Part shown: positions 13,001 to 28,000 of the stretch, piece after piece
How the letters are laid out: every line of letters begins with the position of its first letter
How positions within the stretch are numbered: position 1 is the first letter of the stretch
DNA from: Monocercomonoides exilis
Taxonomy: Eukaryota > Preaxostyla > Oxymonadida > Polymastigidae
Direction of reading: 5' to 3'
DNA length: 64,000 bases
Assembly (NCBI GenBank): GCA_001643675.2
Contig: LSRY02000007.1
Location: forward strand, 1,307,001 to 1,371,000
Notes under the pieces: model-generated
What the model saw: the letters and a program-made list of their open reading frames with translations, nothing else
What the model was told of the DNA's origin: nothing
Database searches by the model: none
Made by a program: the position numbers and the translations under genes

Positions 13001-16000
13001 AAACAATCAAAAATTGCTTTCTGACGACAGAATAAAAGAGAAAAGCTTGGAGTCGTCCAATGGCGATGGACCTCTTGCTGGTGCAGACAGGACAAATGCA
13101 GAAACATCCACACAAGAAACAATGGAGCGTTCATTGGCAGATAGCGTTTCTTCATACTCCACACATTCCAATTCGCTGTCTGGGCTGATGAAGCCCTGTG
13201 ACATGTCTTCAATAACATATGAGATTAGCCACATTGATGACACAGGCAAGGAATATGCAAAGACTTTTCCTCGAAGGGATCAAACAGTTTCGATGCTGGT
13301 TCCGTTCCGCGATGAGTCAGAAGAAGAGGCAAGCAATCTCGAAGCGTTGAATGAAGCAATTGGACCTATCTACCAGCCTGCAGGCCATTTCCCCATTCCG
13401 AATTTTGATCAATCAACCTGCAAAGAGGCACAAGAAGAGTTCATCACAAGTATCATTAGCAAGGTTTTTCAACTGAAGGAGCAACTAACTCCAGTCGGAC
13501 AGCAGTTTTCTGAATCTATTTCAGCTGCCACAATGTCTCGCCCTGTGATTCTGCTTGGGCCTTGCATGAGTGGCAAGTCTATGATTGTGTCTGCCCTTGC
13601 AAAAGCTCAATCAGCTGCTGGCATACACACAGATATTATAAACTATGCTCCTTCTTCTATGAACTTTGCCCAAATGTTTGGCTCCTTTGGATCAGCATCA
13701 AAGAGCATTACTGGAGAAGGCTCTGATTTTTATTTGATCGCACACGACAGGCTGCAAAAGAACAATGCTCCGCTTTTATTTTCTGAGGCTCCAGCTCAAA
13801 GTGACGATGAAGATGCCAATTTCCACTCGTTGAAAGGAAGCAACTCTAAACAGGAAGGAGACTTCAGCAGGGCTCATGCCAATGCCAAATCAAATCTGAT
13901 GATTAAGGAGCCTATTGAAGAGACTGCAATGTCGGCGTTTGCTGGGCTCCTGCGGAACAAGCAGAACACGTGGAGTGATGGAGCATTCACCTCGCTGCTT
14001 AATGATCTCATGCACGAAAAGTCAAGCCAGCTTGCAATGGCTGATCCTCTTCACACAAAGGATTCAGCAACTGCTAACAAAACAGCAGACAACCAAGGAG
14101 GAGTAGCAGCCGCTTCTGCCTCAAATGCACACTCAGAAGTGTTTCTTGTACTGGATCTTCATCCATCTACGCTCCAAACATCAAGATATCATATAACCTC
14201 TGCCTCCTCCATATTTAGCAGTGGGACAGGAGACAGCCCAGCATCAACAGCACTGAGATCATCGACTTCTTCTGCTAATTCACTTGTCAAGTGGATGTAC
14301 TATCTGACAATGATGATGCGACCAGAAACGAGAATGAACACAATTGTGACTGCCGAGCTTATAGAAAAGACGAAAGAGATTGAGCGGATCAACAAAGTCG
14401 GATCGGATGTCCACTTGGTGGATCATTCAGATGCTTCGCAACTGAATTCACTTCCAGAAATAATGGAAGTGCTGACTGGGCAGAGCTTGAAGGATGTGTG
14501 GTACACCATCTTCAGAGGAAAGAAAGCAGAGTGGAAGAAGCACAAGAAAGCCAAGCAGCAGACAGAATGCTCATACAACCTTGCCGAAGCGCTTGCCAGT
14601 GAAGAGTTCTCTCTTCCGCCCAGAGTCTATTGGGAGACTCTTGTTGAGACAGAGCTGATTTCACGTGAAAAGCGGCAGAGACTGAAGAAAACGAAGTCGA
14701 GGCAAGGAAAGAAGGACATTGCGACTGGGGAGTGGATAGAACACTCCAGCGAGTTTGGTGAAGTTGAGGACGATGAAGACGATTTTATCCAATGGATTGC
14801 TGAGCAGATCTCTCATTGTGCTGGAAATCAAATGGATCAGATGCTGTATCCCCCGACCATCGAGCAAATGGAAAGGTCGCTGGATGCGCTGGCTGAATGC
14901 TCGTATGCCACCATGCTACCAAACTTGTCTAGGATTCGTTTTCCAGACAATGTCAAAGTGATTATCGAGACAGACACACTGGAAAACATCCCATCGTGCT
15001 TTATTTCTCAGTGCTCAATCATCAACGTCCCCTTCTCGATGATCGCATCCATCCACCGAATGTCTCTTTGCCATGAGATTTCTCCGTTTGATCGTTCAGT
15101 TAATCTCCTGTTCCTCTACACAGAAAAGAAGCTGCAAACAAACTATCTTGTCCTCCACCCTCAGTTCTCACAGATGGTCACAAACGACAGAACGCTTGCT
15201 TTGATCTTCTTGTATATCCGCAAAGCAGCTCAGATACTGACCTATTGGATGACAGAGGCTGGGGCGTTTATTCGGTCTTTTTTCAATCGAAAGCACCTGA
15301 CGAAGACAACACCACAAAGTGAGGAACACAAATGGCCTGATGCCACATCTGATTTCGAGTCATTGAATTCACCTTCAACATGTTATTCCTCATCTATCTT
15401 TTCATCTTCATCTTCATCTTCTTCCACTTCCACATCCACAATTGGTACATTTGCTTCTGATTCTGCGGCATCATCGACGACAACTTCTTCAGTTGCAATT
15501 GGCATGCCATCAATGACAGTTTCAACATCATTGAGCTCACATCCAAGTTGTTCACTTCATTCAGCTGCTTCAACAACATCTGCTTCAGCATCATCTTCCT
15601 CATCTTCATCAACAACCACGTCCACAGCTGCAACTTCTTCATTATCATCACAATATTCGTATATGCAAGATGACAAGTTGTGTGAAACCACAGAATCTCT
15701 TCTCGGAAAGGGATATCTCCAAAATCCCATCCATGCAAAAACGATGATGATCAACTACTTCGCGAATGTGATGAGCTTATACACAGCTCATCTTAACACT
15801 CTACTTCCATCTTTTGTTGCAACCATATCAGATGACTCACACCTTTTCTCATCCACCGCCACATCTTCATCTGTTTCGTCGACTGCATCACCATCGAATA
15901 TTTCATCTGTTACATCTTCTTCTTCATTCTTTTCGACTTCTTCGGAAGCAACGCTGCCTTCTCAGTTCACCCCGAACAAAACTGATTCATCTTCACCAAA

Positions 16001-19000
16001 AACGGACTCCAGATCTCTCTCTCCAGATACACCGTCTGCTTCATCTTCAGCTTTTGCATCATCATCATCTTCTTCTTCTTCGTCTTCTGGATCTCACCGA
16101 ATTCCAGCAACATCGCCTCAGCTTCCACTGGGAGAGATGACGAAGATCTACAACAACGCAGCATATTCTGTGTTTTGGGGCATGGGCGGTTTCCTCCTTT
16201 CAGACAACACGTTCCACTTGGAGTTTTCCAAGTTCATCTGCTCACTCACTCCATGTCCACCCGCATCTTCTCATTTGCACAAGCCGATCAAACAGACAGA
16301 CAATCCAGCTGTGACTGAGCTTAGCCAGCGGGATCTGCTTCATCTGGAACGCTTTTTTGGCGACAGTCACGAGGATCTCGTGGAGGAGACACTGATGCAG
16401 TACTATGTGGACTTGTCGTCTGGAAAATGGCAGCATATTTCGAAACTGGCGCTGATGAATGCAGAGGAGAAGGAGAAAATGAATGTGCCGTTGCAGAATG
16501 TGAGCAGCAGATCGACACTTCCATTGAGAGGAAGAGGAAAATTCCATCCAGTGATAACAACAGGGTCAAATGTGACAATAGATTCTGGACGCTTCTCAAA
16601 TGTACGCACAAAGGGAGTGACACAACCAGTGCCTTCTGTTTCACGAATGCGCTTTAACACAGCAGCTGCTCCGCAGATGATGGACGACGGGAGAAGCGAG
16701 CTGTCGACACAGGGAAATGAAGATGAAGAAGTTGCATCGATTTCATGGAGTCGCTATCAAATGTACGGAAACCACTCTTATTATTCACATTCAGATACAA
16801 AAACTGTTGAGCAGCAGACATCCAGTTCTCAGCAATATGGACACAGAAGCCTGCTTTCTGAGTCAAATCCGAAATGCGGACCGTTTGAGCATCCTGAACT
16901 CAAAGAAGATATGCTCTTAAACCCTATTCTTCCTGTGCTTCATGTTATGACTCTGTTCTTCCTGGGAGGAAAAGCAGTGATGCTGGCATATGAAGATCTT
17001 CTAACTGTGAAGAAGCTGGTGGATGCTGTTCCACAACTTGCGTTTTCAACAACATTGGGAAGAGAAGGCATGAAGAAAAAGACGAATGTGTTCCAATGTC
17101 CGATCTATCCACATACCCCGCCATTTGTGATGTGGAGAATGATCAACAGAGTCAACTCGCTTCTGGATGAAACACAGCGCTCGCTCAATGCCTATTCAGA
17201 TATGCCCAGCACGTTCAACACACGCAGCTACAACATTTCTTCTGGATCAAAGAACTCGAAAGAGTCAAAGTCTCATCATTCGATGTCTTCCTCCACGTCA
17301 AGCAATGAGCAGTGGCTTGCAACGAAACGGCTGATTCATCCTGGACATGAGCTGGCAAGTGGTACAACTTTGCCTCCTTCAGCTGTTTCTGAGCAGCACG
17401 TCTCTGCGTCTCAGACCCTTTCCTCGCATAATTCTGTTCCGATACTCTTGGCACCTGGAAACCAGAAAGAAGGATCTTTCATCACTCAAAAGGATGCCAT
17501 TGGAGAGTTGCAGACTGCTTCAACAACAATCTTCTTTGACCTTCACACTCCTGTTTTACTTCAGACTCTTGAAGTCCTCAGAACATTTGCTGAAAGAAGA
17601 CAATATTTGACAATTACAAACCCGCCCACAATGAAGAAGACAAAGTCAGGAGTCAATCTTGCTGTCTTACTAACATTGCCAATGATCCATTCGCTTCCCA
17701 TTCGATTTTCACGACAATTTGCCAACATCGCAGTGAGAAAGCTGTCGATGAACGAGCGTCTGTCTCAGCTTACTCAGCTGTGCAACAAGAGGATGGCTGT
17801 TTATTGCAGCACAGCTCATTCTCCACGACCTTCAATCACATCCATCCCGAAGGTTTCGAGCGATCAGCAAGGGATGGATATGGCCACGCTGATCGCAGAC
17901 CCATCGGACATGATGAACAGTGGAGGCGATCAAGACAGCTCTTGCCAGGGACATATTCACCTCTTTAAGAATGAGCTGTTTCCGCTTATTTCTCACTCAC
18001 CTCTTTCTCCGTTTTCTGAGACATCGACTTTATCGCACACGACAAGCGAGATAGAAGTCAACAATTCGATGCAGATTACAACTCCAAAGGCTGATCAGTC
18101 TCAAACTGGATTCTTTCCGACTGTATCGTCAAGCTCTGGAGGATCAAACGAGTTTACGCTTTATTACGATGAAGAGGAAAAAGAAGATAGCGAGCCTTCA
18201 GTTTCATATGATGAATTCAACAATCCATCCACATCTGTATTGTATTCATTTGATGATAATGATGTATTAGACACTCTTTCAGATCCTTCTGAGTCAAGCG
18301 AAGATGGCTATGAAGAAGAGTACGAAGATGAGTACGAAATTCTTGATGGCTCAACATCAATTTCAGCTAAGGATCTTCCTTCCACAATTATTCCATCGTT
18401 GGCTATTCAGCGTATTCCAATCATCACTCTTGCATTCTACCGTCTTTTAGCGTTTTCGCCACAGTCAGATACATTAACTGTGAACCAGCTGAAACTTAAG
18501 AGGAAGCTTTCACAGTTGATGCCTTGTTTTGACACAATACCAATCACATACAATTCAGCGCTGGAGATTATCTTCCAATTTTCGAAGCGAGTTAATGAAG
18601 ATCCAACAATTATCAACAGCACAACCACAATCTCTATTACATGGATAAAGACGTGTCGTGATGTGTTTGCCGATCAGCTTATAACTTGTGAGCTTGCTGC
18701 ATTTGATCAAATAGCTTCTTTCTTTGGATCATATCTTCTAAACGACAATGAAATTGACTTTAACAAATTGGGTGAGTTCATATTGGGATTGTCTTTGGAA
18801 GAGCTTAATGCAAAAGCAGACGAACTTAGAAACGAGGATCTTGACTCAAAACACTTTCATCTGTATAAAGTGATTGTCGAAGATGAAGATTCCAATCTAT
18901 CACGATTCGTCAATGAGTCTAACTTCATCCACTATCCATTCCAGCTAACAGACCAAATGGGAGCGAAAATCATGAAAATTGCTGAGAAAGTGAAGGACTT

Positions 19001-22000
19001 CAACGTATGCTTGCTGGCTCAGCCAGACACGATTTCCACTTCTTTCATCTCTGCAGTCGCAGCTGTGTCGTATTGCACACACATTCATATCAAGATCAAC
19101 ACAACATACCCTTCATTTGTGATGTCTCTTCGCGAGATGATCCAGTTTGCGCTGTTCAACCGATGCCAAACACTCGTCAGCATCTTTGCAAGCGATACAA
19201 CACACCTCACAGAGGCAAGCTCGCTTCACGAGGCCATCCAGCAGAGCTCAAAGGAGTATTCGTTCTTCAACAACGACGACAAATTCGGTAGCGATGCTTC
19301 TTCTGGCAAGCAAAGCGAACCTTATCGGTACAACTCAATAAGACCAGAGACGAGGAAAGGGTGCGAACAGACTCTATTCACAGAGTATCACATTGGCGGC
19401 CACTCACCCATTCTGCAGAATTCAGAGCATGCTCATGCAGATGGGCTAAATGCCTTTGATGTGAGCACATTTCTTCAGTCAGTGATTCAATCACACATGG
19501 CTTTGATGTATCTATTTTCTGAGGAAGAAGTGCAGGCTATGCTGGTTGAAGCGCGGTCAGTGGGTTATTCTGAAGCTGTGGATGATGAATGGATTGTTAA
19601 CCGAATGAAATCGATGATCCGCTTTATTTTTGTGGTTGACTATCTCGGTGCCACTTTCATTCGCAAGCATTCTGACGAAGTGGTGGATGTGTGGAACCAA
19701 AATGTGTATGAGCCATTCTTGCAGAAGAAGATGGATGTGATCAACATTGTACCAAAGGCTGCTGAGGAGCTTGCGAAGCAGCCAGATGTGACCAATGCTC
19801 GCATCTTATCATCTGCTCTGAAACACTCAAACTCGATTCTCAACTTCAGCACTCCCATTCCACCTGACGTGGTTGAGATGCTTATTTCGCTGGGAAATGA
19901 CGAAAAGGCAACAAGCCTGAGAATGATAACTGATGCGACTGATTCAACGTCAACTGCTTCTTCGCAAACAGACAGCAATGCTAATTATTCACAGTCACAG
20001 CCACATTCTCATTTTGCTTCAAGTTCAACTTCAAGCTCGACACAACAAAATTCTCGATCGTCGCGCCATCAACAGCCGCCTTCTGCGAATCTGTATCCTC
20101 CATTCTCCAGTTCTCCCATCCGCGTCTTTCCTGGCTTTTCTGTGTTTTCGTGGATTCCTCAATACTGCGTGTTCGAGACCATAGAAAACGACTCATTTTC
20201 AACACTGCACAATATATGCAGGCAAAACATCATGCCTTCTGTGTTCTCTCAGTCCATCCTTCGCAAGCAGTTGAGAGATCCATATGCCTCAAGTGATGCA
20301 AATCCACTTTTGACATCTGCAAATAAGTCATCTGTGCAAGCATTATCATCGGCTGCATCTTCAGTTCTCTCTTCATCTTCGTCATCTTCTTCATCGCTGC
20401 CTTTGAGCGTACCGAGAAGTGTCGAGCCACAAACCTCTGAATCTTCTCTTCATGCTGCAAATCCTACTGCACATGACTCTAAAAAGAGCAAGCATACTTC
20501 TCCTATTTCTAAACAATACTTCTTTTTGGATGATGATTTGACTGTTCTTGACACAAACTTAGAGTTGATCAAAGGAAACAGCAATGTCACATCTACTTCC
20601 ATTACAACTCAAACATCATCAAGTGCAATTAACATTGATACTGAAGAAGATTCTGCAGTAGCAATGAATTCAACAGGAAATACATCATTGACACAACAGA
20701 ACGGGAAACAGAAACTTCCAGTGGTTCCTCATTTATCTTTTCGAGATATCATTCAACCATCATCGACTTCTGCATCTGCATCTGCATCTGCATCTGCTTC
20801 TGCTTCTTTTTCCGCAGTAGTTGATTCCTCTGCTTCAAATACTTCTCCTTTGCGAACTTTACATTCTCAATCCCAGCAAACAGCCTCATCACTGAATAGG
20901 CAAGATATCATTGCAAATAAAAAACAAGCCAAAGTGCATCGATTCCGCGATGCGCTTCGCTTGGTTGAAGAACAGCCTTTAATCAATGTATCATTGAAAT
21001 CGTCTTCAACTGATTCATCCTCCTCTGTCCATACACACTCTACTCTCTCCACACTCCAGCAATCCAGTGCTCATCCTGCTCCACTGCCAACGCGCCCACC
21101 CAGTCCGTTGCATCACTTTGTGACATTTCTGGTGCCGTTCTCTCCGCGTTGCAAGCCTCGTGCGAGAAGACGGAACTCGGTGTACACGCGGGGGCTGATA
21201 CACTCTGCCCAGCACAGCATGGACAATCTCAGGCCTTCTCCTTTGCTCAGACGGAGGTCAACACTCGAATCTATGAAGGATCTGAGGGTGTCAACTGCTG
21301 TTGATGCAGATGGAGCTGCATTGACGAAGGTGAACAATACAGCTGCTGTATCTGCTTCAGCATCTGCACAAGCAGACCACACATCTACCAGAAAACTTCC
21401 AATTGTACATCCGCCAGTGATTGTCACACAACCACTTATAACTGCACCACATTCTCTGCTTCCTCCTTATTCAATGGCTTCGGGCTACTCCAAACAGCAC
21501 ACGCACAAATTCCTTCCAAAAACACCTGGTCCTCAAAGAAAGATGATTTCAACTGAGAATACAAAAGGGAAAGCTCTTCAGTCACAAATGTCTCCACAGC
21601 CAGCTCCAATCTCTCCACTGCCGCAGCAAATGCAATCGCACCAGCCATCTTCAGAGCCTGTCGCACGCTCTTCTCCGCTGACGGTGCATCCACAATCTCG
21701 TCAAGTGTCATCTGAGCAGCGGAATTCAACATCTCAATCGCAACTGCGCCATGTTGGCTTTTCGCTACAAAGAATACAATCTTTGCGTTCGCTTGAAAAA
21801 CACAAGTACAACATTCATCTATCAGCCAGACTGAAGAGAGAAATCAAGAAGATTCTTTCATCTGTCTCAGCGACTAATTACCAGAAGCAAAGTCAAGATT
21901 CAGTCAATACTCAAAACACTTTCTCGATTGCAAATACACTCTCTTCATGTGACTCACCAGGGCAGAAGCTGGAGATCATCCAGACTTCCGAGTTCTTCGG

Positions 22001-25000
22001 CCAGCCGACTTCAACAAACGCTCACAGCAATGTGTCTCTGGTGAGAACACGCCCGTCAAAGGCAAGGCAGCTTTCAGAGTCTTCCAAGCATGCCATGCAT
22101 ATGCATCAACTGCGCAGCACAAGCACCCTCAGCAAAATCTATTCATGTCTTGTGAGCATCTTCCTCTGCGTAAGAGAACTGAATCAATCATATTCTCGTT
22201 CAGATATGTCACGTGCCTGGTTCATCTTTCGTGTAGTGAGGATAAGCACTCACATGCACGTGCGTTTTGTGCATAAGTTCTCAGACTTGTATTCAAGTCG
22301 CGTCGAGTCGCTCAAGAAACAGAAGGCGCTGGCAACTGCTGTGGTCAAAAAACTGTCTTTGATAAATGTGACGCTTATGTCTCGCAGGGCATTTGTTTCA
22401 GCAATGGTTGGAGTGTTTTATAAACATGACATTTTGAGAAGGAAGATACAGCCTCTTGTGGAAGATGTGAAATTAAGGCTAGCAAAGATATGCATTTTGA
22501 TGAGGACAGTAAAGCAGCTGACGGAGCAATTGCACGAATTGACTGTTCTATCTGAGAAAGAGCGAAAGGAGTCTGAGGATTTATATTCGAGAGCTCTTCT
22601 TTTGCGGCAGCAGAATGCCGAACGTGAAGAACTGTGCAGGCACAAAAAGATTGTCTCAGCGAATGACCTGCTTTGGGCGAAGCGGCTGATGAACCCTCCT
22701 CGCCTTATCAGGTTGGTATTTGATATGATTTTGATTGTGATGAAGAAAAAAGTGAATCCAGTTGAACTGAGGCCATATCAAGTGAGGAGATGCTTGTCAC
22801 CACAAGTGCAGACATTTGATGAGAAATTTAAAAAGCCATCTCCGCTTTCTCTTTCAGCAACAGTCAACGGAATTCCAACTGTGAAAGAGAAGTCGCCAGT
22901 GAACTTGTCACGAATGCTGTCTCCTTCAGCATCTTCTTCATCTCCACGCCATCAGACAACTTTGTCCTCTTCACTTCGAGGGAGCACTCTGAGCTCAGCT
23001 GCTCAAAAGAAAATTGTCTCATCACCTCGAACTCAAAGCCCATTGACTCAGAAGAATCTGTCAAAAACGATCGGAGATCCGTTGCAGTTGTCTCTAAGCA
23101 ATACACCTGCATCAAGAAATACATTTGCATCCACTAAATTAAGAACACAGCTTTCCTCTGACACTCAATTAGCATTGTCTTCTTCAAAGGCCATTAGCAG
23201 AAATCAGACTTCGTTGGGTCTTGTTGATTCTTTCGAAAATGCGAGGGCTGTTCTTTCGCTGCCAACACTTGCGACCGACGTGAAAGTTCTGTCAGGAAAT
23301 TACATTACAGACGAAGAGATTGAGCTTTTAATGCCTTATTTTGAGATGCCGGTCATCAACCGAAAGGACATCAACTTGAACTGTGAGAAGCTTTTGCCTG
23401 TTTTTGACTCAATCGCATCGTTCAAGTGGCTCAAAGATCATCCACAGGAAGAGATACCACCAACGGAATCATTCTGCTTCAGGAAGTCTAAGTTGAAGGA
23501 GATAATCTCCCAACTCGAAGAAAACATGACCGAGATCGAAAACGAGCGCGTGTTTATGACTGACTCGGTGAACAAGCTCATTGTGCTCCTCAACATGAAT
23601 GTCACAACACCAACTGAAGTCGAATGTGCAGTGAGCGACTCTTCATCTGATCACATTAGCACCGAAAGATCAGACAACTCATCTATTTCCTCATTTAGCG
23701 CTTCCACATCATCAGGTTCTGCCAATTTAGCTGCTCCTCTTTCAGCAAACACTTCTTCGTATACAAACGATTCATCTTCATACGAACACCAAACATCAAG
23801 CTGTTTGGATGACATTGATGACGACCACGAAGCCTCCACTGGCTCATCGTTGTCAACCTGGCATTCATCTTCACCATCATCTTCTTCTTCGTTCATGCCT
23901 TCTTCTGCCTCTGCTGCTTCTTCGCCATCACAAGTTGCACCTTCTTCCGTCTCCTCTCTGTCAACATCGTTGTCTCAATCATCAGCCTCTTCCTCTTCAC
24001 AAAATATGGCCAATGCACTTCACACAACAAATCTCGATGCTTTCAATCAAAAATCAGTACATCAGCCAGCTCGTCGTGTCTCCGTTGCATTGTCGCAGTA
24101 TCATCAAGGAGGCTTTGCTTTTGAGTCGCTTGTGATGTGGCAGCTGGAACTTGCACGCATCGAGAGATGTGTCGAGTGTGCGCTTGGCGACTCAATTTTA
24201 GCGGCTGCTTTTGCTGTGTTTCATGCAGCCATCTCGCCTGATGAGTGGCACAGAGCAGTTCTTCTCTGGCGAAGGTTGCTGAATGTGGCGGGCATTTCAT
24301 ATTCTGTCGATCCCAGAGAGGATAAAACCGACCACGAAGATTATCCAGGCATTTATATAAAGTCTCAGCACGTTGCTAACAGCTCCAAAGATGATCCACT
24401 GGGCACAGATCATCTGAAAGAACACGGAAGGGCTGCATGCTCATCCGAGCAAGCACAAGGAAATGCCAATAATACTCAGAAATACGTGGCACCAGATGCA
24501 GGAGTGGAGAATCCAATTTACGAGAACGGATTGATCACTTACTGCAAAGAAGGCAGCTCCGAAGTCGGGCTGATGTACAACCCTGACCAGATCATGCGGC
24601 TTGCCCAGCCGATTTCTCCTTTGATGTTCCCGATATTCACCACACTTGGCGGTCTGCAAATCCTTCCGTCCAATTTGGCTTTCGGACTGTCACCAGACGA
24701 GCAGTCGCTGATGTGCTCAACAATATGGCACAACTGCGAGCCGTCTGTGCCAATCATCTTCTATGACCCATTCCACATCGCACAGATGCATGTGATGAGG
24801 AAAGAGCGCGAACGCACACCGATTATCGTCACTCATATTACTCATTCGCTATTCTTCTTACATGCCATCCGTGCTGCTGTATGCGGGTTCCCATTGATTG
24901 TCGAGTATGTGTCTGTTAGAAAAGAGATGAAGCCTGAAAGAACTTATGATATTATGCAGTTTTTGGATACGCTCGCAACATGCTCGTCGTTCTCGCCCGT

Positions 25001-28000
25001 CCAGTCAATGCTGTTTTGTGGACAGGAATTGAAAATTAAGCCAGGATTTCGATTGTATGTGTTTGTGAACGAGATATTTGCGTTGCTGCCTTATGACGAG
25101 CCATTCCTGGCGCTTTCATCTTCGCAAATGTACAAGTTGAGCATTATTATTAACTGGTCGCCTATTCTTCTTAACACACAGTTCCACTTCCAGATGCTTC
25201 ATGCAGTGGCAGCACCAATGATTATGCCTGATGTCTATGAGCATCAGCTTCAACAAGTATCAATTGTCAAGCGAAATATTGATGAAAGCGAGTTAATTAC
25301 AAAAGAATGGTTGGACTTTGTATTACAGTTGCGCTCTCAAGTGGCAAACCAGTTTTTCACAGTTGGAACAGAATTCTTCAATAAGATTCAATCTGATGAC
25401 GCTGCGGTCAAAGAAGCACTTCAGCAATACGAAGAAGACAAAGAAATAATGCTTTCTCTTTCACCTCTCATCTGCTTGATAAGAGACACTTTCTCTGTAA
25501 CTGTTGCATTCAACACACCGATCATCTTTTCAACTCTGCAAGTATCGTCTCAATACGATCAGATGAGTGTGCCTATCGACAACCATCACAGCCCATCAAT
25601 TGTGGAGTTCTTTTCTCTGATGATGCATTCGCTCAGATATGCTCTTCAGCTGATGGAGAAGCAGAAGATTGCGCAGACTGTTGCTGGAATCAGTGTGTCT
25701 TCATCGTTTGCGGATGGAAGTGGAATGAGCGATGAAAGTGAATGTGATGAAAGCGATGATAGCGCAAGTATATTGGCTGATGAGTGGAGCGATGAAGAGG
25801 AGTGGAAGATTGAAATAGACACAAAACTATCAGAAAAGAAAACGAGATCAAAGGAGATGTCATCTGCAAACACTGCTGAACTTCCACAGAATTCAGAGCA
25901 AGCAAATGAACAATGCATATGGAAGACTGATATCTTTGGAGTGCCTGAAGAGAATAATGAATATATATCATCTCCTCTGCAGCTCATTCATTATCGATTA
26001 AAGCCCTTCTCTTACATGATCTCGGTAGCTTCGCAGAATTTATTAAATATTCGTTCATCTTCTGCTCAAAACAACCAACGTTCACCAATCTCAGAACAGC
26101 AGCAAACAGGCAGTACAAATCAAGGCAAAACGTTGCAACCAACTGATAGCAGCAACTGTGAAAGAACAGTGTCTCCGAATATCTACACGAGACAGTCGCC
26201 GTTTTCTGGGCGAAAGCATACACCTCCGTTGTCAAGGACTGGGTCATTCTCGCCATCTGTGATATCAAACAGCTCTCAGAGTGGATCAAAGTATTTTGTG
26301 TCTCCGCATCAAATAGAAGCTATTATGGAGACTGTTGCAAGCGTCTTTCTCGATCGGATAATTCATTCTTTAGATTTTTCTCCAGATGATGAGCTGTGTA
26401 ATTCTCCAGATCAGAACGGACGTGTTGTGTTTTTGTTTTTGCTATCGATGTGTCTTAATCAGAGAGCTCAGCTAATGCAGCTGGAGCAGAAGGGATTGCT
26501 GCAACAAGTCGGAATCTTTTCTGTTCCACAAACTCAGCAAGCAAATAAGCAAGTTCATTCAGATGCTGCAAATCAATCAGAAACACAAAAATTGTATGAA
26601 AGTAAAGTGAGATGGTTTGATGTGCCGTCTTGGATCGATGTTATTCGCAAGCCCAACTTGGACACAATGTATGACAGGAAACTTGGACTGATTATATCCT
26701 CACTTCATCACGATTACAAGTTATGTGTGGATGTTCTTCTGAACTGTTATGATTCTTCTTCTGTTGCAGCCAGCGATTCATCTCCACTTTCATTTGCATT
26801 GTCAAAGTCATCAACTTCTGCTATTGATGCGCCTGCAAACGTTGAATTCAGTTCAGAATTGAATTTTGGCAAAATGAGCTCATATGGGAAGAGTCGTACA
26901 AGCAACTTCCCTCCTCCTCAACTTTCTCTCGCAAAGCCGCAATTGTCGGCTCCTCCATCCAGAAAATCGCTTTCTCCTTCGCTTTCTTCAAAGCCATTGA
27001 GTCAGCGACGTTCGCTTGGATCTTTGTCTCCTCTTCCTCCAACTTCACCAAATATAACTTCACAAGCCCCACCATCCCCTGCTTCACTGGGGAATGTGTC
27101 TTTGGTTCAATCAAAGCAACCAGCACAGAAGAATTCGTTGCAGGATTTGGTCTCTATCATAAATTCAATGCCAAATACGAATGCTCCTGTTGCATTGGTT
27201 GATGCTTCGTCTTCATCAAAAGTGAATGCAAGACAGCTAATGCCTTCGCTTACTTCGTCGGCTTCTTTGTCTTCGCTGGAGAATCCTCGTATTTCAAACA
27301 GAGAAAAGAATATTCAAGGATCTTCCACAGTTCAGGATAGTGAGCAAGATGTGTTCAGTCTTATTCCTCCAACACTTAGAGATTCTCTTAAGCGGTCGCT
27401 TATGTTGTTTTCTTTCATTGAAAAATACGATAGACAGAGAATTGTTGATGATTGGGGCTCCTTTACAGACTCGATAAACGCTCGCAACCTGACACCTGAC
27501 TGGCAGCTTCAATTGACACCAAGCAGTTTGCTTAGCAACACGACAAAGGCAACAAGCTGCGTGAAGCTGATCATGGACTCTTTGATGACACACACCGCTG
27601 AATGGATAAAATGGGGATCTTCTTCGTGTGTGGAGCTGCTGTCGCTTCCAGACAACTTGGATGCCAAGATCTCACCATTGACTCGACTAGTCATCCTCCA
27701 CAATTTGGCTCCACAGCGCACCGCATTTACGATTATGTACTATGCCTTGTCTACCCTGGGCATGTTCCTTCCGTCGTGCATGCCTGTCGAGCAGCAAGTC
27801 ATCAGGCAGGTTAAATCGTCTCCTCCAAACTTCCCCATCTGCCTCAATTCTCTTCGGGGTGTGTATCAGAGCGACATGTACCTTCGCAGCATCAAGCAGA
27901 CCCTTCGAGCAACAGAGAAAAGCGAATACCCTTCACTGTTGATTCATCATCTTGGTTATATTCCTTCGTATCTTCCATGCTTGATTGTGGAGAAATTTGC

